Positions 41,506 through 54,200 of a stretch of 64,000 bases of DNA are shown here, piece after piece. Made by a program: the position numbers and the translations under genes. The stretch is taken from NCBI GenBank assembly GCA_030248195.1, contig JASAND010026118.1, positions 16,369 through 80,368 of the forward strand, read 5' to 3'. The notes under the pieces were generated by a model, which was not told the DNA's origin, did not search any database, and saw only the letters and a program-made list of their open reading frames with translations. The stretch is from Trissonchulus latispiculum (taxonomy: Eukaryota > Nematoda > Enoplea > Enoplida > Ironidae). Within the stretch, counting starts at the first letter, position 1. Each line of letters begins with the position of its first letter.

Positions 41506-42695
41506 GGATAAAAAGTGTCACCCAAAATAAGGATTAAAATAGTCACCCAAAAGTGGGATCAAAAGTGTCACCCAAAAGTGGGATTAAAATAGTCACCCAA
41601 AAGTGGGATTAATATTGTCACCCAAAAGTAAGGATTAATATTGTCACCCAAAAGTAAGGATTAAAATAGTCACCCAAAAGTGGGATTAATATTGTCACCC
41701 AAAAGTAAGGATTAAAATAGTCACCCAAAAGTGGGATCAAAATTGTCACCCAAAAGTAAGGATTAAAATAGTCACCCAAAAGTGGGATCAAAACAGTCAC
41801 CCAAAATTGAGATCAAAAGTGGCACCCAAAACTAGGATTCAAAATAGTCACCCAAAAGTGGGATTGAAAACGGCACCCAAAATTCCAGTCATTACATATA
41901 TTTTCATTACATTATCATGGGATTCAAAAGTGTCACCCAAAAGTGGGATTAAAATAGCCACCCAAAAATAGGGATTAAAATATTCACCCAAAAATTACAT
42001 ATATTTTCAAATTATCAATGGGATTAAAATAACCACCCAAAAATAGGGATTCAAAACAGTCACCCAAAAGTGGGATTAAAACGTCACCCAAAAATAGAGA
42101 TCAAAACAGTCACCCAAAATAGGGATTAAAATAGTCACCCAAAAAATTCTACTCATCACATATATTTCCGTTACATTATCAGAACACCAAAAAGTCATTC
42201 AATACTAAGATCAAAACAGTCACCCAAAAGTGGGATCAAAATAGTCACCCAAAAGTGGGATCAAAACAGTCACCAAAAAGTGGGATCAAAATTGTCACCC
42301 AAAAGTTTGAATCATTACATATATTTCAGTTACATTATCAGAGGATCAAAATAGTCATTCAATATGGGATTCAAAACAGTCACCCAAAAAGTGGGATTCA
42401 AAACAGTCACCCAAAGTAAGGATTAAAATAGTCACCCAAAAGTTTGAATCATTACAGATATTTCCGTTACATTATCATGGGATTCAAAATAGTCACCCAA
42501 AAGTTTCACTCATCACATATATTTACATTACATTATCAGAAGACTAAAAAAGTCATTCAATAATAAGATCAAAATAGTCACCCAAAAATAGGGATTCAAA
42601 ATAGTCACCCAGAAGTGGGATTCAAAACAGTCACCCAATAGCTCCCCAATTTGAGATTAAAAACGTCACCCAAAGTGCGCTCAATTGATCTCTCT
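41506..42695. repeat. Right TIR array of the Polinton (~25-bp units)
   Basis: Tandem GTCACCCAAAAGTGGGATTA units, inverse of the left array, about 1.19 kb versus 0.67 kb on the left. The longer blocks with TACATATATTT and TACATTATCA recur at about 41891, 41998, 42150, 42306, 42446 and 42510. The length difference shows that units are gained or lost separately on the two sides. Confidence 0.95.
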
Positions 42696-42856
42696 ATTAC
42701 TACTTTTTGCTCTGATAACAGAGAGCCTGCCTGTTGTCATACTCTTATCTATTATGTACTCTTGCCATCACCTACTAAACTTTACTATAAAATGAGTTCA
42801 TTCATACCATTGAATTGCACAAAAGCAACTAACAAACAACCTATTGCATACAACAG

Positions 42857-42857
<1 letters not shown>

Positions 42858-42890
<33 letters not shown>
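42858..42890. repeat. (TA)n microsatellite
   Basis: About 32 bases of TA. Confidence 0.9.
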
Positions 42891-42893
<3 letters not shown>

Positions 42894-43019
42894 ATACTAT
42901 AAAAAGAGCATGAAAATTCATAGTAAATGTTACTAAGGCAACAAAGCAAAAACAAAAGCACCAATACAGCAAAATCCCTGACAGATGAATGCCTAATTCT
43001 ATCTAGTAGGGTTTTGCTG

Positions 43020-43350
43020 GACTTATTCTAGTTTTTTTCTTGGCGGGTGCTCCTAAGTGCCCCCAAAAGACCGGGGGCAATAAACATTTGGGGGGGGGCG
43101 AAAATTTTTATAAAAATATGCTAAAACAGAGCTATTTTCTAGCATACACTATGAAAGTTGGATTTTACCACAAAACCAGGCAGATTTGGTGCTCAGAACA
43201 GCAAAAATGTAGTTTAAAAATCTCTAGTAAAGCCGGAAAAGTTTGACAAATTTGAGGTCATCTGAGTGAAGTTTTCAGGGCAAAATTTTGGTACCACAAA
43301 AGGGCCTCTGGTTTTGGGGGAGAGCGATTTTTGGGGGGGGGGCAATTATG
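43020..43350. repeat. G-run dispersed repeat
   Basis: Starts with GGGGGCAATAAACATTTGGG, an eight-to-nine-base G run, and closes with TTTTGGGGGAGAG and a further G run. The GGCTTCGCC core is not preserved here, but the G-run frame and AAAATTTT sequences match the family. Confidence 0.5.
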
Positions 43351-43542
43351 GCCACCACTAGAGTAAGCCCAGCCTTGCCCAGAGTGGCGGGCCGGCACAA
43401 CCGATCGACCGATCAGATACAAACCGGGTGGCCAGTTTCAATTTGAACCAGCCTATTCATAAACCAAAGCAATACATAGCCTTTAGCCTTACTGGCAAAA
43501 AAGGTGGTATGACCAGGCTCATGCAAAATTATGACCTGTGAA

Positions 43543-43568
43543 AATTATTATTATTATTATTATTATTA
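43543..43568. repeat. (ATT)n microsatellite
   Basis: About eight ATT units. Confidence 0.9.
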
Positions 43569-44639
43569 GAAACATTAGCTAACAGCAGTAAGCAAAATTC
43601 AAGGGCCTATGATCCTAATAAAGCACAAGTCAATAAAATAGGAGGGCACATAAATATCAAATAAAATAGCACACACTTTCTATCTATTTCAAACGGAAAT
43701 AGCTAAGAAAGCTAGCAACTTCAGCAATTCCGCTGTTAATTCTAACCTTCCAATAAAGAATCTTTTCCTGGTCAACGCCTCAACACATAATAAAAATGCA
43801 CACAAAATAGATATAAAAAAGTACTACCATATTCAGACAGTGCAAATCGGCAAATATATATTACGACATTTAAATACGATATGTACAGACACATAAGTTA
43901 ATAAGTATATGTCATTTCGATGTGGATAAAAACTTACATACTACAAAATACCTCAAAAAAGATTCAAAATGCCCACAAAATAAACCAGTACAACAAACTA
44001 GTACATTCAAATAAAATTTATCCTTAACACTTCAAGCTCCATGCATATGCATCCAATGCATATGCACAACAATGAGACGCTTCCTGGGTTGGGGGGATGT
44101 CGCATGAGCATCAATTAACGTAATCATTCGCAAAATTACATAGCTGTAAAAGTAATGAAATTCAGCGATTTCAGTAACAAATTTTTGACAAAAATCTAGT
44201 TTTTCGGAGAAAAGCACAAAATTTTAATAATATAAGTTCCATGAAAAATTAGCGAAAACAACTATGCCGTCGAAGCCGCCAGAAATTTTTTAAAATATAG
44301 AGCAAAAACTCACGTTTACGGCCATTTCTGCTTACCTCTTGCCCCTGACGGCATAAGGGTCTGTCTGTACCTTGTCTAGGCTGTGGGGGGTCTTAGATCT
44401 CATGTCATCCAATGTCATTTATGGCAGACAAAAGCTACCTTGCTAAGATTGGAAAGTATATACCTAGACACTTTAAAAATAGCCAAAAACGAATCACTCA
44501 TTACAATAAATACATATTTCGAAAGCAACTTTTGATTAACCATCCCAACTTAGTTTAGTACATCAGCAGCCACATAGCGATCGTCGGTAAACATACATAC
44601 GTGACCCAAAGCAAGTATATACCTGCCCGGCATATCCCT

Positions 44640-44930
44640 ATTGGATTGGGTGGGGCCCTCAATTCGGCGATCTCATGAAATGCCTCCAAATTCTGCCCTA
44701 ACCCATAACCTCAAAAATTGCCAAATTTTACAATTTTTTACACTAACCTTTCAAAAATTTTTTCGGCTATGCCTGATTTTAAACAAAAGATTTTAGCCTC
44801 AAAACACCTACATTTAACTATTTTTAGCAATTTTTGGCAGTTCCTTCACAAAAAGGCAAAAATTCGAAAAATGTTTTAAAAAATATGCCCCCCCCAGCAC
44901 CCATGATCATGACCGCCCCCACCATAAAAA
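44640..44930. repeat. Diverged copy of the G-run dispersed repeat
   Basis: Contains AAAATTGCCAAATTTTACAA, TTTTTTCGGCTATGCCTGATT and GCAATTTTTGGCAG, in the order of the better copy at 52104-52500, ending in a C run and CACCCATGATC. Confidence 0.6.
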
Positions 44931-45105
44931 ATCGCAAACAAATAAGCGAGGCAGCTTATTCTCACTTCTTTGACGTTTGGCACGGACAGAACAGTAACCA
45001 AAATTCCCGGAGAAAAAATCAGACATCATTTATACCGGCAAGAAATTCGATGTCAGAAACGATTTATTTCAGCAAACAAATCCAAGGGGGAACGGGTCCC
45101 GTCAA

Positions 45106-45217
45106 CTAAAATTGAGCAGAGGCATCGAAATGTCGGGAATGTACCGGAGAACCGGATTTTAGGACGCGATAGATCAGACGGTCATGGGAGCCAAATTGGT
45201 AGATCAAATGTTCCCAT
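45106..45217 (-). CDS. AMDHD1: AMDHD1 exon i (last)
   Basis: After TTTTACAG; completes an arginine codon, then WEHLIYQFGSHDRLIYRVLK and a short tail SGSPVHSRHFDASAQF to TAG. WEHLIYQFG is the conserved C-terminal signature; the tail is a little longer than in vertebrates. Confidence 0.9.
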
Positions 45218-48200
45218 CTGTAAAAGAAAATCAAGTTTAAACAGATTAATTAAATACATTAATTGAAACGGCAGGATGTCGAATAATTGTCAATTTTGAT
45301 CCAGAGTTTGAAAGCTTGGAAACTGTGACAATCTGTAACAGCTTTCACATTGACTTGAACAGAAACTACACTGTACCTACAATAGTGCCCAACAGTAAAA
45401 GCAAAATCTGATTTTCGCATATTTTAGAAAAATCGATAATATGGAAAAATTAATTTTAAGCCCCGATTCCAGCAGTGACGATCCCGGTTTACAAACCATT
45501 TGAAAATAATACTCGTTCCTATTGTACGGGTAGAATTCCCTGAAAATACAGTAGACATTTTACGTTTCTTTCCCAATCAGTTTCGTTCTTTCACATCTTG
45601 ACTCATGACCCCATCAAAAGCGAAGACATAATACTTTACGGTGGTGATTCCTTTTAGAGACATCAACTTTGAACCACTCATTTTCATTACTTGGAGTTAA
45701 GAAGACATTTTTTGATCAAAATGTAGCTTAACATTTTTCTCTTTACCGAGTACAAAGAAACTAAATTCGTTTTTCTAAAACTTTTTTTGCTGGATTCTAG
45801 AAGGAGTCTAATTGTCCAGATATTTGCAGACGAAAGCGATTTTTTGTGAGACATCGGTTACATCATTCGATATCTCTATCAAGTAGCTGAAGACTCCTTT
45901 TTAGTTATGATGAAATCGTTCTTCAGTATAGAGAAATTAGCCATAACTGAATTATTTGATTTCTGCAAAAACGATAAGTTTTCGACAAGAAAATAAGAGA
46001 ATTGGATTGGACACTGTATCACAACAGCTTCAAACAGAAAAGATGAAGAGCGTAACGAGAACTTTTGGATGAATATAATCATAACCATGCAGCTGCTGCG
46101 AAAAGTCAAGAATCGGCAAAAACCATCCTGAAAGGAAATTTCAAATATTTGAAAGGTGTTAGAAAGCTAAAAGAACTTATTTTGGAATGCTTCGTCAAAT
46201 TTAATCTTGATTTGATCTGTCAACCAATAATTTATAATTAACCAACAGAAATCACCACCTTAAAATATGACTGAAAAAACTAGGATTTCAGTCCGTCATC
46301 TTGTGACACACGCTCTGCACGCTAACGGCTGACCCCCACTCCATAGCATACAAACATACGCTAAGTGCATTATGGGCCAAATTAATTTCTGAAAAAAGAA
46401 TCCCGAAAGGAAATATATGTACGTATAATGCCACTATCACCTGTGGGCGTCAACAATAATGAGATCGGCAAAGCGGCCAGGTTGAATGGCGCCATGGGTG
46501 AGACCACGACCCAGAGCAGAGGCTCCGTTAAGGGTGGCCGCGACCAGAGCTTCGTCAAGGGTCATCCCAAACAGGGTACAGGCTAAATTCATTACCATCG
46601 GCTGAAACACAACACAACTATACACAGCGGTGGGCAGGTAACAGGAGTCAGTGTTCTGGCGTAATGCCTGATGAAGGGCTGGCCCCCCTTCCACAGATGT
46701 AGTCTACATTAGAGTATCGCTTCTGGCTTCGGGCTGTGAATCCGGAGATAAGCACCGGCACCCTATAACCTTCTGTAGGTTGGAGTTCTCTCCAGGGGTC
46801 ACTTTACCTTTTACCTTTTTTTAAATACACTGAATACATAAGTATGGGTTTTCCGTGAAATCTAGGTGAGAGCCAAATCCCTAAAGTTTAAAAACGTTTA
46901 GGTTAAGCAGATTAATTTCTTCCATCCACACAAGCTGCTGCTAAAAGACTATAGCATTCTTGTACAAACAGATGAAATCTAAATAGCGGCCCAGTACTAG
47001 GCACAGAAATACAGTTTAAATCAGCCAGCACGCATAGGCACCAGAAAGTGTATTTAGTTGTCAGTTAATTCCACTAACAATTTGGATACCCTATTTGTTG
47101 TCTTGATGTCATTGCCTCTAAATGACACTGGTTGGTTGATTATTAAAATTAAATAAAAATGAGTTGAAATTAAATGAAAAAAGTGTTATACCATGGCAGA
47201 ACAGTAGGCATTCGGATTGAAGTCTGAGCCCAGGGCCACGCAGACCCCCTGCGAGATCATCTGTCGAACGGGTGGGGCGGGCAGCTTGAGGAGATAGGCA
47301 GTGGTGGGTAGGACAACGGCAGCAACCCCGCGCTCTGCCATGGCTTTCACACCCTCCGGGGAGGCTTGCTCTAGATGACTGACGGCTCGTACGCCCAGTT
47401 CCGCACCCAGCTGAAACAACAAAAAAAGAGGCAAAATTGAAAGAGGAAATTGAAAAATAAGAAAAGAAAGACAACTCCAGGCTTGTTTTCAGGAAGCGAG
47501 AAGAAGCTCAAGTTAAAATAAATGCTGGTATACCCGTATTGGACCCCTCCCCCGTAAGTACTGAACCGAAAGCTGGGTTACAAATTGGAATTTATGGGAT
47601 TTACAGATTTTTTATTAATAATTTTAAATTAAATTAAATATTTAAATTAGTATCGATACACATTAGTATGCTACGCATGTAATTCATAGGTCGGCGGCTT
47701 AGGGTCACTTGTAAGTTCAAGGAGAAAACGTTTAGAGTTAGTAGCAAAAACAACAGCAGTAGTTTAGTTTTTGGCTGATGTAAAGATCTGGGTTGGGTTT
47801 TTTACGGAAAAAACCTGGTTTCCCCAGTTTTTGTCAATGTTTTTCCAGATTTTCTGTTTTTTCGATATCTTCAATGGCTTCAGATTGCTCCTGAAGTGCC
47901 AGAAGCGAGCAAATGTTAATAAATTTAAGCTTATTTAAATACCTTTTACGCGATAAACAAATAAATCCAGACCAGTTTCGAGAATGTTCAGAATTTTTTC
48001 AGAAAAATTTGAAAAATTTTCAAAAAAGTTACAGTCTTGCTGTTCATTTATCAAAACAGTTTCCAACGTATCCAACTCTACCTTTTTTAGTGGAAGAAAC
48101 TCTACTTTTTTGCGCAAAAAACTACGCAAAAAACAAAAGAAAAAACAGTTTTTTTCGGCAGTTTTCTCTGGTACGTACAATTTAACTTAACGTTCAAGTT

Positions 48201-51200
48201 TAATTGAACGTCTAATTTGAAAAGCCACAATTAACCCAACAAAAACAAACACCAAACTAACTTCAGCCGACCCTGTATAGGACAGCTCATCGCCATGAAA
48301 GTTGCCAGCCAAGCCCAGCCGCTGGCCGGCTTCCAGAATTTCGCGCGTCTGCGCAGCGTCAAAAACGCCCGTCTCACAGAACACGTCCACATTCTCAACG
48401 CTCAGATGGCCTAGAAAAAGTATAGGTAGATATAGGTATAACTCTGAAAATAATCAGTTTGGGAAAATAAAAAATTTATTGGTGAGCACAATGAATTGTG
48501 CACACTTAACAGTCATATGACACCAATACCGATAGAGAAACGTTTTTTTAGCAACCTTTTCATTTTAAACGACAAACATAGGCTATGACAGGTCTAGTAT
48601 TTGTATTTTCAAAGGATTCCAAGATTTTTATTCCCTAAAGTGTGAGGGAAGAGGGACTGTTTGGGGGGTTCAGGATTTTGAAAAGAAGGGGGTCCAACAA
48701 GGAGGCTTGGACCTAAGTTTTTCCAAAAAATGGAAAAACTATTAAAAATAAAAAACGATACAAAAACGACAAAATAAAAAACCGTTAAAAAAATTCCGAA
48801 AATCCGAAAGGGGGCTCCCGGATCTCTTGAACCCTTCCCCAGGATACGCCCCCGGGGATATCCAGTTGCCAATTTTCAAGAACCTAAGATGCCAGAATGG
48901 TCAGGTATTCAGAAATAGGGCAAACATTTTCAGCTGTAAGCACTGGCTTTTTCCTACACAGGCCAAACGGCACAGCCTAATAAAAATCGGTTCCCGCAGA
49001 GTTGGACCCTCCTTGGAATCGGGCTCGTGTCCAAAAATGGGAATTTGAAGGAAAAATGCTTTTCTGATGTCGTATTTTTAGGGTTTCTACTATTTTTAGC
49101 AATTTTGACCTTAAATTTAGTTCGAAAATTGTTGAATCTTTAGCTCAGCAGCAACATTTTTTGATTAGTAAAACAAGCATACATAAGCAATACGTGCTGA
49201 CATGCTGTCGTAATACACGTTTCAAACTCAAAGCTAATTTGTAATATTATACATAGTGCATGAAGCACATACAACCAAAAACTATATAACTCGTCTCCCC
49301 TGTAATTTAGACAATTTTTGAAAAACTTAACGATAAAAAATAGATGTAATGCCAAAAAGTTTCGAAAAATTCTCGAAACGCTCCAAAGGCGTCGAAAGTT
49401 ACATACTACTCTTGTCAACACGCTGAAAAGCTTGGAATCGCTAAAATTTAAAATCTATAAAAGCACCAAAAATTCAGCCTTGATTGAAGCATAAAACCAC
49501 TTTTCAAGCCAAACAGGCAAAAACTGAAAGCTCACAATGCAAATCAACTTATAATCAAATCAAATGAAATAGTCCAGGTTGCGAAAAGGACTTCGAAGCT
49601 ACAATCACCACTAGAATATTCAGACGAAACAGGAAACTTTTAGAAAAACGGAGGTTTTTGCTTAAATTGCTACGTTTTGCTGAAAAATCACGCAAATTCC
49701 TACACGCATTCAAAGACCATTGGAAAAAGGAATTTTGGATAGAAAAGTACGTAAATAAACGGAAAGTCCCGTAAAAGAAACAAAAGAAAAAAGGAATCGC
49801 AACAGGTCTATCGAGAAGCGAAACGTTGCTTCGTAGGTAGGTGTGATCAGGAAATTTATGTATCCCGCATATTTATATGTTCATACAAAATCACAATTTA
49901 TAATTAATTCCGCAGAAAAATAGCATACCTGATTTAATTTCAGCGTCTAAAGCTGGAAGTTGCACTTCTAGAATATCTTTAACGGCAGCTTCAGGGGTGG
50001 AATCTCTGCAAAAGGAAATTAAATAAAATAGAAATATATAAGTAGAAACAAATTTAGCTAAATTGATAAAGTGAAACAAAATTTCAATTCATATGCAAGC
50101 TGGTTCTATATATTCTGAGGCCGATGTTATCAAGCATCTCAATCCGGTTTGAAACCTTAACCTGGGCTGAGATTAGAGTTGAAAACTTCGACCCAATGTT
50201 ATCAAAACAGGGGTGAATAAACCCGGGTTGAAATAATTGGGTTGGAATTTAAATTGGGGTTGAGTTTACAACCCAATGTTATCATTAGGATTGAAACTTT
50301 TGGATGGTTTTGGGGTTGAAATGACTGAATCTCAATCCAGCTCAATGAGGAGGGTTGATATTTCATTCAAACCGGGTTGAAATAACAGAAAATGACACTT
50401 CCAGTTTTATAATAAGCTTCTTATATAGTTTCAAAGGAACGGTTAATGGTTATGTACGTACTTCAGTTTTATTCTATGGTGACGTAAGCAAGTTTAAAAT
50501 GTATATCTCATAGCACCATTGACGATGATGATGATAACATACGTGTGATTGAAAACAAAGTGATTTATTTCTTTCATCAAGTTTCAGTCTCAGTTAAATC
50601 AGTCAGTGTTTTGCTTGATATTGTGCCATTGACGATAAGCTAGTACAGATGAGCGTGCTTAAGGTGCTGGTTCGGGTTCGTGTATTTTTGGGCTTTAAAA
50701 GCGCAATTGTCGTTGAAATTTATTCAATTTTGCTATAATTACATTATTTACCCTATAAAACAAGATAGAAAAGTCCCGGCTTGAAAATTTGAGTTTTGGA
50801 GAAATTAGCTTTATTCCGCCATAACTTGCACTGTGACCACCCTACATGGATGAACTTATAGTCATTCGAATCCTCTCACCAAGACCTACAACTTTGCTCG
50901 TGAGAGTTTTCTTCGATTTCTTAAGGCTTAAGAGATAACAGCGAAAATTGATTTTCGAGGTCCAAAACCGGCCATTTTTCGAAAAATCAAATATTGCAAA
51001 GATTTCGACAGCTTCAACAGCGCTGGTCCGTCGGTCAAGTATTGTCCATACTTGTAGTCCTAAAGGACATCTTACGCCCATAGGAGAGCTCTCTGCGGTA
51101 TCTCTGCCGGCGCACAGCAGCGAAAATGTGAAATTGAAAATCGCAACTAGATTGTTTTGAACACGGATTTCTCTCAACTCATGCAATCAATTAAAAAACG

Positions 51201-54200
51201 GCTTTACACATGTATTTTTGAGACAATTGCCGAGGGCTATTTTTCATGGTTTTGCATTTTGACTTTCAGTTCGAGAGAAATAAGCGTCCAAATTTGAAAA
51301 TTTTGACGAAAATCGGACCAAATTTACGTTTTTCTCAAAATCTTGAGCTTCTTTACTCGTTAAACAATTTCAGAAAAAATAGCTCTCGGGAAGACGTTTC
51401 TTTTGAAGCCTGAACTGGTCGCTTTTCGTGAGTTTTCCCACACTTTGAGAAATCCATGTTCAAAAATTGTTTTCATGTTATTGCAAGTCGTTGTTCAAAT
51501 ATTATGTTGTTCAAGCCGAATAGTTGAAATGAGACAGTTATACTGTACCTAGTTGTAACAAGCACATTCTAAGCTTTAAAATGATATAAAAATTATTGTT
51601 GAACTCCAAAAATTGAGCAAATTACAGTCTTTCAAAATTTGCTGCAATACCCGAACCACCACCTTAAGGAGGGGGGGTCCATTTTTGGGTCATTTTTTCG
51701 ACATTCTTCGATCTCGCTGATAAGAATCTGGACAAATAATACATTAAAATAACGCTAAAATGGTAAACTGCGGTACCCTGGAATAAGAATTTTAACTTAG
51801 GCCTTTAAAATTTTTCAATTAATTTTTACAGGATTAAAATTTGACTTGGATGCTCAAATCGTATTAAATTTTAATCCTCTAAAAATTAAAAACTTTTAAA
51901 GGCCTAAATTAAAATTCCAAATCCAGGGTACCGCAGTTTAATATTTTAGCGTTATTTTAATGTATGTATAATTTGTCCAGATTCATCAACGTTTGTCGAG
52001 AGATTTTTTGGAAATTTTTTTGAAAAAATGACAACATTTTAAATGTCCTATGTTTAACACATGAAATCTCAAATTTGAGGTGAAATTACTGGCTTATTTT
52101 TACTGGGGGGGGGGGGGGTGGGGGGCCGCCCCATCCGGCGACCTCGCCCCCCATTCGGCGACCTCCCCCCCCATTCGAGGTTCCCCCCCATAAATTTCGA
52201 CCTCCCCCCCATAACCCCCCGTAACCCAAAAAATTGCCAATTTTTACCATTTTTACCCTAAATTTTCGAAACATTTTCCGGCTTCGCCGGATTTTTAACG
52301 AAATTTTTACTATTTTAGCGTAAAAACATCTAAAATTAGTCATTTTTAGCGATTTTTGTCATTTTTTGCACAAAAAAATTAAAAAAATTAGCAAAATGTT
52401 TCCAAAAATGTGCCCCCCCATTTTTGGTGAGCCATGGGGGGCAACTTCGAGCCCCCCCCCATAAAGCCCCCCCCCATAAATTTTGGCCTAAAAATAAGCC
52501 AGAATTACCCGACAACAGTAAGAGTTACGACTTTAATTTTAGAAACTCGTTAAAATATACATTTGGACAATAAAATATGTGAAAATCAGCGAGATTGGAG
52601 AAAGTCGAAAAATGACCCAAAAATGGACCCCCCGTAATTGTGAATCGCTGGCCAACAGCCTCAATCAAATTAGTCCTCAAAATTGGGGTTGAAATCACGG
52701 TGAAATTTGAGGTGGAACAGGTCAACCCGGTAAAGCTAACCCAGCCCAAAAAAGATTGATAACACTGGGTTGACCATCAGGGTTAGCCAACCCCAAAATT
52801 TCAGGGTCCAACCCAAAATGGATTCAACGCGGGTTGAGCCCAACTCACTTTTGATAACATTGGCCCCTGTTCTACGCGCAGAGGTTCGACCCTTGTCTAA
52901 TTATAAAGTGATTAAATTGAAAAAAGTATGCCACAAAAATCTAGATAACTAAAAAGCAAATCACCAACTTCGGAACGGCATGCGCACCACAGTAGGTACT
53001 GGAGATTTCTATGGGCAGCTCTTTCTTGGCTTTCTCCAAAACTTTGAGCATCTGAAAACATAAACCATAAAAGTATCTAAAATACATCTAAAATATACTA
53101 TGCAAACATTTCTAAAAATAATTAAATAAAACGAGCTTAAAAGCATAAATTTACGTGAGACGTAAAAACCAAAACTTAGGGTTTTTGAATGACTAAATTT
53201 TCCGACATTTTTTCCGTTTTTCTGACAAAAGGAAAAAACGGAAAAACCCTTTTTCTCCGATGTCCAACCCTAGATGCACGGTGAATATTTACGTAATTTC
53301 GATGTCCAGTGAATTCTTATCATCGACCAACTGACATTATACACTATTTCTTACCATAATGGGGAAAGCCATCAGGACCAAAGCTAATCCCCACACCAGG
53401 GGGCCGAAGTTATCAACGTCTAAACCCGGGTTACATCGGTAACACTGGTTTACTTGGCTATCTTTTGCACATAAATTTAAACCGGGTTAGCTACTTAATC
53501 CGGACTTGGGCGTTGTCCGCAGAAGTCGAGGAATATTTCTGCTCTCTTTGGACACAGGACGTTGACCAAAATACAGGGAAGTCCTATTTTTTTGGTTGCA
53601 CCTGAACGCTGGTTCACCTTCCACCCAAAAGTTCACGCAGTTCATTTCGATATGTCGGATAAATATATATAAATATATACGATTTTGAACACTTCAGCAC
53701 TTCAGTCCAGTGCTGAAAAGCTGTTGAAAATCTTGTCACCATTCACCATTACTACTGGATTTTTACACGAACTAGAGGGAAAATGCCCTCGCCTCGACGT
53801 GCTACCAAATTGGTAGAATGGAGAAACACTTAGATGTAAAATTCACGGTGTGGTGTATACAATTTAGCTTCTACCGAACCGCAAAGGTGCGCCGAATAGG
53901 GAACCTGCTCGACGGCTAAAATGACAAAAACTCAGCTTTGTCGCAGACTATGGGTGTCCCTCGTTCCACGATATTCGGCAAACGTTTCATCTTTCTGGAG
54001 GAAATAAGTAATGATGTATATATATATTTTCTGCTCACATTTGCCAACCTAACCACTATGCCCAATATCAACGCTGACGTACCCAGTGCGTTATGAAAAA
54101 CCGAAAAATCGATTTTTGACCATTTTGAGTCAGGACCCCGCTTTGGATTCCTGCCCAGGGCGCTAGAGGACTGTAACTACATTCGGACTTAAAATTTCCC

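Larger units (their letters stand above)
29113..42695. mobile_element. Polinton/Maverick (adintovirus-like) element lacking full PolB, carrying TBP
   Basis: About 13.6 kb. The termini align as inverted repeats: left AGGGTGTTCAATTGGGCGC, reverse-complemented right AGAGAGATCAATTGAGCGC, then CTTTGGG.GACG in both. Both begin AG, as Polintons do. Identity may extend outward to 29104 and 42704 (AGTARTAAT). The hexamers just outside (AATAAT, ATTACT) match at four of six positions, so a 6-bp duplication is possible but unproven. Gene content defines the class: rve integrase with chromodomain, A32/FtsK-type ATPase, adenovirus-type protease and capsid proteins. Most genes are on the minus strand from 31490 to 39066; a zinc-finger gene and TBP + partner are on the plus strand; two CARD-like genes are on the minus strand at the right. 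No polymerase B core is present. All other frames look intact, which suggests a fairly young insertion or continued selection. Confidence 0.93.
42705..45105. other. Intergenic with microsatellites and dispersed repeats
   Basis: TA tract at 42858-42890, ATT tract at 43543-43568, G-run repeats at 43020-43350 and 44640-44930, and a diverged copy near 44265-44400 (GTCGAAGCCGCC core). No gene. Confidence 0.5.
51664..52632. repeat. Inner inverted repeat nested in the 50118-52866 element
   Basis: GGGGGGTCCATTTTTGGGTC at 51664 onward returns inverted at 52632 downward, with the following TTTTTCGAC and ATCTCGCTGAT also matching (arms of about 70 bp). Confidence 0.75.
50118..52866. mobile_element. 2.75-kb TIR element in AMDHD1 intron, with iterated AACCC/GTTATCA termini
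   Basis: Left end GAGGCCGATGTTATCAAGC; right end, reverse-complemented, GGGGCCAATGTTATCAAAAG. For about 270 bases inside each end, GGGTT(G), CAACCC and ATGTTATCA are iterated. It fills almost all of the 2.96-kb intron between exons d and e. The interior has no transposase frame but holds a 265-bp palindrome and a G-run repeat. Non-autonomous; superfamily unknown. Confidence 0.65.

Noticed and set aside
41506..42695. Regularly spaced short repeats that look like a CRISPR array
   Set aside because: The 'spacers' are themselves repeats, the units are degenerate and the array is mirrored at the other end of the Polinton. It is a TIR array in animal DNA.
47118..47474. 118-residue minus-strand frame overlapping AMDHD1 exon g
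   Set aside because: Different frame from the conserved imidazolonepropionase reading; a shadow.
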